A stretch of DNA of 64,000 bases. It comes from Thermanaerosceptrum fracticalcis. GTDB lineage: Bacteria; Bacillota; Peptococcia; DRI-13. Under the pieces are notes generated by a model. That model made no database searches, had not been told where the DNA came from, and saw only the letters and a program-made list of their open reading frames with translations. The position numbers and the translations under genes were made by a program. Below, one piece after another: positions 59,293-64,000 of the stretch. Location: contig NZ_CP045798.1 of assembly GCF_000746025.2 (NCBI RefSeq), positions 2,737,001-2,801,000 of the forward strand, given 5' to 3'. Numbering within the stretch: position 1 is the stretch's first letter; each line of letters begins with the position of its first letter.

Positions 59293-60134
59293 TGAAGGAA
59301 GCAGTTGTGGGAAAAATCGTGAAGGGAGCATTGGTTATAAATAAAGAACCCGTGGTTTCTTGTTGGGATCAAGGCTTACTTTACGGCTACGGGATTTTTG
59401 AAACTATGCGGGTGTATAGGGGGAGGGTCTTTGCCTTAAATCCGCACCTTAAGCGCTTGGCTAAGTCATGTAGCCAGCTGGGCATCAGTAATAATTTACC
59501 CCTCGAGGATATGGCTACCAGGATCCAGGAATATGCAAAGGTAATGGGGGCAGGGGCTATTCGGCTGACTATAACAAAAGGCAATCCCTCAAGGGATATT
59601 GACTCCATGTTCATTCTAACATGGCGTGATTTAATTTATTCGTCTCAGGATTATGAAGAGGGCTTTTCGGCAATCATCTCTCCAGTCAGAAAAAATCAAA
59701 CTTCTCCACTGGTGTATCACAAAACCTTGAACTTCATGGACAACATCCTGGCAATTGAGGAGGCTCGCAGATTAGGCTCTCGAGAGGCTCTTTTTCTTAA
59801 TATAAATCACCATTTAACAGAAGGAACTATGAGCAATCTCTTTTTTCTTAAAAACGGGTTCCTCCATACGCCTGCCATAACCTGTGGATTACTTGGAGGG
59901 ATTACCAGGCGGATTGTTATCGACCTTGCTGTTACCAGAGGATACCGGGTAGTGGAGGATCAATATTTCCTGGAAGATCTTTTAGGAGCTGATGAAGCCT
60001 TTTTGACCAATTCTCTGATGGAAATTATGCCCCTGGTTAAAGTGGATGGCAGAGCTATTGGCCATGGAAAACCAGGGAAAGTAACGGTTGAACTTTTGCG
60101 GCATTACCAGATGCTTACCATGGAGTCTTTTTAA
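59292..60134 (+). CDS. pabC: 4-amino-4-deoxychorismate lyase (class IV aminotransferase fold)
   Basis: 280 residues, PLP fold type IV. WDQGLLYGYGIFETMRVYRGRVF, the PLP lysine in YHKTLNFMDNILA, EALFLNINHHLTEGTMSNLFFLKNG, and TPAITCGLLGGITRRIV. Produces p-aminobenzoate and pyruvate for folate. Branched-chain or D-amino-acid aminotransferases share this fold, but the operon decides. Ends 17 bases before a tRNA 3' fragment. Confidence 0.9.
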   Translation: MKEAVVGKIVKGALVINKEPVVSCWDQGLLYGYGIFETMRVYRGRVFALNPHLKRLAKSCSQLGISNNLPLEDMATRIQEYAKVMGAGAIRLTITKGNPSRDIDSMFILTWRDLIYSSQDYEEGFSAIISPVRKNQTSPLVYHKTLNFMDNILAIEEARRLGSREALFLNINHHLTEGTMSNLFFLKNGFLHTPAITCGLLGGITRRIVIDLAVTRGYRVVEDQYFLEDLLGADEAFLTNSLMEIMPLVKVDGRAIGHGKPGKVTVELLRHYQMLTMESF

Positions 60135-60150
60135 TTGACGGATCTTTTTA

Positions 60151-60194
60151 GTGGGTGCAAGCCCGTGGGAGTTCAAATCTCTTCAGCCGCACCA
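60151..60194 (+). repeat. 3' fragment of a tRNA-Leu-like gene (attachment-site-like)
   Basis: GTGGGTGCAAGCCCGTGG looks like the long variable arm of tRNA-Leu, then GGGAG-TTCAAAT-CTCTT is a T arm, then CAGCCGC with discriminator A and encoded CCA. The 5' half is missing: GCGGCTG is not found upstream, where pabC runs. Such 44-base 3' tRNA ends are what integrases leave at the far junction of an integrated element. Confidence 0.7.
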
Positions 60195-60300
60195 CTGATA
60201 TTAAGGCCTCCGGGCTACACAAGAACAAAGACACGTATCTGTTTGACACGTTCGGCTACCTGGCGCAGGTGGACATGGCCGGGAACGATTTCGTTTTTTC
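60195..60300 (+). pseudogene. Short C-terminal coding remnant, GC-rich
   Basis: Reading after the tRNA fragment gives IKASGLHKNKDTYLFDTFG, then YLAQVDMAGNDFVF, with G/C-ending codons unlike the surrounding genes. It runs into the kinase fragment near 60295. Could be the tail of a mobile-element gene; I do not recognise the family. Confidence 0.4.
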
Positions 60301-60437
60301 GCCCATCCCCATCGGGGGTGCATGATGGAATATTCCAAAGAGCGGTTGTCAATGTAATTTCCGCCGGTGTCAAAGGCCACCACCTTACAGCTGCCTGTTC
60401 CGATATCTCCTACGATAAAGGCTATTTTTTCACACAT
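60294..60437 (-). pseudogene. Truncated FGGY carbohydrate kinase, N-terminus only
   Basis: MCEKIAFIVGDIGTGSCKVV, AFDTGGNYIDNRSLEYSI and HPRWGWA match the first 48 residues of xylulokinase/gluconokinase-type proteins, including the phosphate-loop DIGTGSCK and the EYxxxHPRxGWA motif. GGGAGGTTAA precedes the ATG, and it follows rpiR by 19 bases. The remaining about 450 residues are gone; the break falls where the GC-rich remnant begins. Confidence 0.75.
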
Positions 60438-60456
60438 TTAACCTCCCGATTTTTGC

Positions 60457-61317
60457 TTAATAACGTTTCAAAGCAATACTCTTTCTTACCTTTTCGATGG
60501 CGGAGAAGCTCTCGTTCTGACGTAAAAAGGAGACGCCGACAATGAGTAAATCTATGATGCAAAGATGGGCGATTCTGGCGGCCATGGCGTCGCTCCGGAA
60601 TGTGGTTTCCCGGGCTGAAACGTAGAGGGATATGTCGGCAACCTTGGTAATGGGTGATTTCATGTAACTGGTAATGCAGATGGTCTTAGCCCCCGCTTGC
60701 CGGGCATGTTTGAGGGTCTGAATGATATCCTTGGAGCTTCCCGAATGAGAAATACCTACGGCCACATCTTTCTCCGTTAAAAAACCGGCAGAAATAATTT
60801 GCATGTGGGGATCCACGTATGCTGCAGATTGAATGCCGGTTTTAAACATTTTATGATGGGCATCCAGTGCAATAAAGCCCGAAGAGGCTACACCATAAAA
60901 ATCAACTTTTCTGGCCTGGGCGATAGCGTTAACAGCCTGTTCCAGGCTGTTGTAATCAATCATTTTGAGGGTATCGCTCAATGTTTGCATACCGCTGTAA
61001 AATACCTTTTGTGCGATGGCAGGCATGCTGTCTGTTAGTTCAATCTCTTCATGAATTCCCTTAATAGGATCTACCAGGTCCCCAAGCAGGCCGTTTTTTA
61101 GTTCTTGAAAACCGGTACAGCCAATTTTCTTGCACAACCTTACAATTGTGGCGAGAGATGAGTTAGTCTTTTCCGATAAACAGGTAATAGTCATGTCCAG
61201 GATATTTTCCGCGTTATTCAGGATATAGTTAGCTACATTTTTTTCTGCCGGTTTTAAACTGGGCTCAATGCTGCGCAACCGTACCAGTACCCCCATAGGT
61301 TTGGTTACAGTGTTCAT
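60457..61317 (-). CDS. MurR/RpiR family transcriptional regulator
   Basis: 286 residues. N-terminal HTH_6 (RLRSIEPSLKPAEKNVANYILNNAENILDMTITCLSEKTNSSLATIVRLCKKIGCTGFQELK) and C-terminal SIS sugar-phosphate domain (KVDFYGVASSGFIALDAHHKMFKTG, VAVGISHSGSSKDIIQTLKHARQAGAKTICIT). Senses a phosphorylated sugar or sugar acid. Divergent from the TRAP operon and formerly upstream of a sugar kinase, so control of sugar-acid uptake is likely. ATG at 61317 after AAAGGGGTGG. Confidence 0.9.
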   Translation of the reverse strand: MNTVTKPMGVLVRLRSIEPSLKPAEKNVANYILNNAENILDMTITCLSEKTNSSLATIVRLCKKIGCTGFQELKNGLLGDLVDPIKGIHEEIELTDSMPAIAQKVFYSGMQTLSDTLKMIDYNSLEQAVNAIAQARKVDFYGVASSGFIALDAHHKMFKTGIQSAAYVDPHMQIISAGFLTEKDVAVGISHSGSSKDIIQTLKHARQAGAKTICITSYMKSPITKVADISLYVSARETTFRSDAMAARIAHLCIIDLLIVGVSFLRQNESFSAIEKVRKSIALKRY

Positions 61318-61633
61318 TGCCAACCACCCCTTTCTTTTTTGTTATCTTCTAGAATTCTATATTTTTCGTTTTTATCCTCCAGATTTAGAAAAAAACTTTT
61401 CGCTAAAATCATCTTGTGCTAGTAATCAAAAGGGTTTAGTGAGTTTTATCACGAAAATATACAGTGTCCTTATCTCTGTATACAGGAAAAAATTTTATTT
61501 TTCAAGCAGGAGTTTTCCAAAGCATGTCTAATAATTTTAAGTGATTAAAAATATTTCGAAAAAGGAGGGTATAAAAAACTTTTTTACTCTGCTTCAAGTT
61601 GAGCATTATTTAAGATGGGGAGGTTATTTTTGC
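61318..61633. promoter_or_regulatory. Divergent rpiR-dctP control region
   Basis: CTGTATACAG (61476-61485) is a perfect palindrome and is followed at once by GAAAAAATTTTATTTTTC, which is nearly symmetric and of the A/T-rich kind RpiR proteins bind. No unambiguous -35/-10 pair was found. A frame opening at 61541 without ribosome site was not used. Confidence 0.4.
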
Positions 61634-62689
61634 ATGAAAAAAACTACATTAAAATTTTTAGCGCTAATTTCTCTGGTTGTTTTCACACTCGGCATCTTTG
61701 CGGGCTGTGGGGCACCCAAGCAAGATCAAAAAGCGCCTGTAGCCAAACCTGAAGAACAAAAGGCCAGGGTAATCAGGGCAGGTATTGGCCTTAATGACAA
61801 GCACCCCCAGTATCAAGGACTGTTAAAGTTTAAGGAAATCGTGGAAAGAGAAACAAAAGGTAAGGTCCAGGTACAGATTTTCCACAGTGGCCAGTTAGGC
61901 GATGACAGGACCATGATGGAAGCCCTGCAGTTAGGTACCCAGGAAATGACCTGTCCTTCCACTGCCCCAATTGCGAACTTTGTTCCCGAGTTTTCCGTAT
62001 TTGATTTCCCCTTCCTCTTTCCTAACACTGCCGTTGCCGATAAAGTTTTAGACGGGCCTATCGGTAAAGAACTGTTGGATAAACTGCCCAAGCAAAATAT
62101 GATAGGTCTTGCTTATTGGGAAAACGGCTTCCGTGATCTAACAAACAGCAAGAAAGAAATTAAAACCGTGGCCGATCTGAAAGGCCTTAAGATACGGACC
62201 ATGGAAAACAAGCTCCACCTGGATGCCTTCCGACTCCTGGGAGCCAATCCTACCCCCATGCCTTTCCCCGAGCTTTTCACCGCTATGCAGCAAAAAACTG
62301 TAGATGGGCAAGAGAACCCGGTCGCTACCATTTACCTGCAGAAATTTTATGAAGTTCAGAAATATGTAACAGATACAAGCCACATCTATAGCCCCTTCGT
62401 TCTTCTGATGAGCAAGAAATTCTGGGATGCTTCCACTCCCGAAGAACAGGCCATCTTTAAGAAAGCTGCCGAAGAAGCCCGTGACTATGAGAGAAAACTC
62501 AACCGTGAAGCTAACGCCAAGTATTTTGACGAACTGGCTAAGGCGGGCATGACTGTAACAAAGCTTACCCCGGAAGCCAGAGCGGAGTTTGTGAAAACTG
62601 TTAAACCAGTTTATGATACCTACAAGGAAAAAGTCGGTGCTGACCTCCTTGCCAGAGTTTTAGCCGAGATTGAAAAAGCTGGTAAGTAA
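61634..62689 (+). CDS. dctP: TRAP transporter substrate-binding lipoprotein
   Basis: 351 residues. Lipobox FAGC in LGIFAGCGAP, then DctP fold: RAGIGLNDKHPQYQGLLKFKEIVERETKGKVQVQIFHSGQLGDDRTMMEALQLGTQEMT, GLAYWENGFRDLTNSKKEIKTVADLKGLKIRT (family arginine that binds carboxylate), and DGQENPVATIYLQKFYEVQKYVTDT. Ligand probably an organic or sugar acid; beside RpiR and the kinase remnant this suggests a sugar acid. ATG at 61634 after GGGGAGG. Confidence 0.93.
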   Translation: MKKTTLKFLALISLVVFTLGIFAGCGAPKQDQKAPVAKPEEQKARVIRAGIGLNDKHPQYQGLLKFKEIVERETKGKVQVQIFHSGQLGDDRTMMEALQLGTQEMTCPSTAPIANFVPEFSVFDFPFLFPNTAVADKVLDGPIGKELLDKLPKQNMIGLAYWENGFRDLTNSKKEIKTVADLKGLKIRTMENKLHLDAFRLLGANPTPMPFPELFTAMQQKTVDGQENPVATIYLQKFYEVQKYVTDTSHIYSPFVLLMSKKFWDASTPEEQAIFKKAAEEARDYERKLNREANAKYFDELAKAGMTVTKLTPEARAEFVKTVKPVYDTYKEKVGADLLARVLAEIEKAGK

Positions 62690-62731
62690 GAATACAGTAA
62701 ACTTCATAAATCAACTATATAATTAAGGGAG

Positions 62732-62756
62732 GGAGATGGGCTAAAAGCCCGTCTCC
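62732..62756 (+). terminator. Intercistronic hairpin between dctP and dctQ
   Basis: GGAGATGGGC pairs with GCCCGTCTCC (one G-T) around TAAAA, then CTTATCC. Likely a partial terminator or stabiliser that keeps binding-protein levels above the membrane subunits. Confidence 0.55.
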
Positions 62757-62776
62757 TTATCCTATGGGAGGTATTT

Positions 62777-63277
62777 ATGAACTTCCTTAGAAAACTCAAC
62801 GAGAACTTTGAAGAATATGTGTGTGTAATTTTATTTTCTTTAATGACTTTTTTTACTTTTTCCCAGGTTCTGGCCCGGTTTGTCTTTAACTTTTCCCTGG
62901 CCTGGACTGAAGAACTGGGAAGGTATGCTTTTGTCTGGTTGGTATATATGGCGGCGGCGGCAGCCATAAAACATGCGCGTCATATCAGGGTTGAAATACT
63001 TATTGTACTGTTTAAAGGAAAACTGCGTTCTCTGATGTTTATTGTGGCAGACACTATTTGGCTGATTTTTTCTTTATACCTGGTGCGGGACGGCATTACG
63101 GTGGTTTCCATGGTTATGGGGCACGGTCAAACTTCTCCCGCGGTAGGCGTTCCTATGGGCTGGATATATACAATTATTCCCTTCGGCTTTGCCATCATGT
63201 CCCTGCGTCTTATCCAGCGTTTATTCACAGATATTAAATCACTATTCCGGGCTCCTTCATCGCAGCCGGAAGTATAA
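62777..63277 (+). CDS. dctQ: TRAP transporter small membrane subunit
   Basis: 166 residues, four membrane helices. Family motif region FNFSLAWTEELGRYAFVWLVYMAAAAAIKHARHIRVEIL, and PMGWIYTIIPFGFAIM in the last helix. Bridges the large subunit in the Na+-dependent TRAP system. Good GGGAGG before the ATG. Confidence 0.92.
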   Translation: MNFLRKLNENFEEYVCVILFSLMTFFTFSQVLARFVFNFSLAWTEELGRYAFVWLVYMAAAAAIKHARHIRVEILIVLFKGKLRSLMFIVADTIWLIFSLYLVRDGITVVSMVMGHGQTSPAVGVPMGWIYTIIPFGFAIMSLRLIQRLFTDIKSLFRAPSSQPEV

Positions 63278-63297
63278 AGGCAAAGGAGGGAAGCATC

Positions 63298-64000
63298 ATG
63301 TCTATACCGGCAATATTAGGAATTGCCTTAGTGGTAACTATGCTCCTGGGGGTTCCCATTGCCATTGCCATCGGGGTATCCACGATGGCGGCACTGATGG
63401 CTGGGGGTATTCCCACTACTTTTTTAGCCCAGGGGGCCTTTACTTCAGTAGATAATTTTCCTTTAATGGCCGTACCTTTCTTTATCCTGGCCGGAACATT
63501 AATGGAAACAGGCGGATTATCCCAGCGCATTGTCAACGTGGCTTCCCGGCTTATGGGTAATGTGACGGGGGGATTAGCCATTGTCACAGTAATGGCCTGT
63601 ATGTTTTTCGCCGCTATTTCCGGGTCCGGCCCGGCTACGGTGGCCGCCATCGGGGGCATTATCATCCCGTCAATGATCAAACGTGGCTATGGGCGGGATT
63701 ATGCCGGGGCTGTGGCTTCTTCCGGCGGGTCCCTTGGTATTCTTATTCCCCCCTCCATTCCCATGATCGTTTATGGTATTGTTGGCAATGTCTCCATAAG
63801 CAGTATGTTTATTGCCGGGATCATACCCGGAATTTTAGTAGGTCTGGCCCTCATGCTTGTCTCCTACATTATTGCCAGGAAGAGAGGCTACACAGGGTCT
63901 GGAGAAAAGTTTAGCCTGGCTGAACTGGGAAAAGCTGTCTGGGAAGCAAAGTGGGCCTTGTTTGCTCCCATTCTCATCTTAGGTGGGATTTATGGGGGTA
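63298..64000 (+). CDS. dctM: TRAP transporter large membrane subunit, 3' end outside window
   Basis: At least 234 residues, cut by the window edge. DctM signature: MLLGVPIAIAIGVSTMAALM, NFPLMAVPFFILAGTLMETGGLSQRIVNVASRLMGNVTGGLAIVTVMACMFFAAISGSGPATVAAIGGIIIPSMIKRGYGRDYAGAVASSGGSLGILIPPSIPMIVYG, which carries the conserved ISGS loop. Forms the sodium-coupled transport channel. ATG after AAAGGAGGGAAGCATC, 20 bases behind dctQ. Confidence 0.94.
   Translation, partial: MSIPAILGIALVVTMLLGVPIAIAIGVSTMAALMAGGIPTTFLAQGAFTSVDNFPLMAVPFFILAGTLMETGGLSQRIVNVASRLMGNVTGGLAIVTVMACMFFAAISGSGPATVAAIGGIIIPSMIKRGYGRDYAGAVASSGGSLGILIPPSIPMIVYGIVGNVSISSMFIAGIIPGILVGLALMLVSYIIARKRGYTGSGEKFSLAELGKAVWEAKWALFAPILILGGIYGG

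Noticed and set aside
60151-60194. Complete tRNA gene
   Set aside because: Only the variable arm, T arm and 3' acceptor half are present; the upstream bases are the end of pabC.
60135-60545. 136-codon plus-strand frame after pabC
   Set aside because: It translates the tRNA fragment and the antisense strands of the kinase remnant and rpiR; no start signal.
1-64000. CRISPR array, rRNA operon or prophage
   Set aside because: No regularly spaced 25-40 base repeats, no rRNA-like sequence and no set of phage structural genes were seen.

Overview
The window reads as chromosome of an endospore-forming anaerobic member of the Clostridia, Peptococcaceae-like. Supporting genes are Veg, spoIIR, a SPOCS-LysM spore protein, cotJABC, futalosine-route menaquinone genes, a selenocysteine-containing SelD, KamA, and TRAP and Na/phosphate transport. 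Base composition is moderate and AGGAGG ribosome binding sites are strong almost everywhere. Species assignment from the sequence alone is inference.

Layout. 0-7.5 kb: tail of veg, a secreted CAP protein, a SPOCS-LysM protein, spoIIR, then selA-selD, where selD has an in-frame UGA followed by a SECIS-like hairpin, then an L,D-transpeptidase. 7.5-18.8 kb: an FmdB zinc ribbon behind a CsoR-type operator, a Na/phosphate symporter behind a five-unit Pho-box-like repeat, a thiamine-binding protein, a lactate permease broken by one amber codon beside its GntR-type regulator, VanW, copper-amine-oxidase-like, AprX-like, DUF3048 and polysaccharide deacetylase proteins, and RNase HI. 18.9-24 kb: lysine 2,3-aminomutase, a 45-residue small protein, a polar amino acid ABC transporter and a YpmS-like membrane protein. 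24.4-30.3 kb: a complete ribose operon rbsRKDACB with a promoter and a 27-bp palindromic operator.

30.4-42 kb is the most rearranged part: cotJABC, a split YeeE/YedE sulfur transporter behind two CsoR/CstR-type operators, two short copies of the cotJC 3' end, an intact IS21-family element, and glutamate/aspartate functions (racemase, LysR regulator, glutamate dehydrogenase remnant, symporter remnant, intact symporter, FMN glutamate-synthase-like protein). 42-50.5 kb is an acetoin dehydrogenase system: sigma-54 activator AcoR, an inverted-repeat activator site, a textbook -24/-12 promoter, then a Lin0512 protein and acoA, acoB, acoX, acoC, acoL.

50.9-52.9 kb is a three-gene cassette of a RimK-like N-terminal domain protein, an ATP-grasp ligase and a GNAT acetyltransferase. 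It is the best candidate in the window for a poorly characterised biosynthetic or peptide-modifying system. 53.2-60.1 kb holds two divergent chorismate-consuming clusters, mqnE-mqnA-mqnC plus an MTAP-like phosphorylase, and pabA-pabB-pabC. At 60.15-60.44 kb lies a scar: the 3' end of a tRNA-Leu-like gene, a short coding remnant and a truncated FGGY kinase. The window ends with an RpiR regulator divergent from a TRAP transporter (dctP, dctQ, start of dctM).
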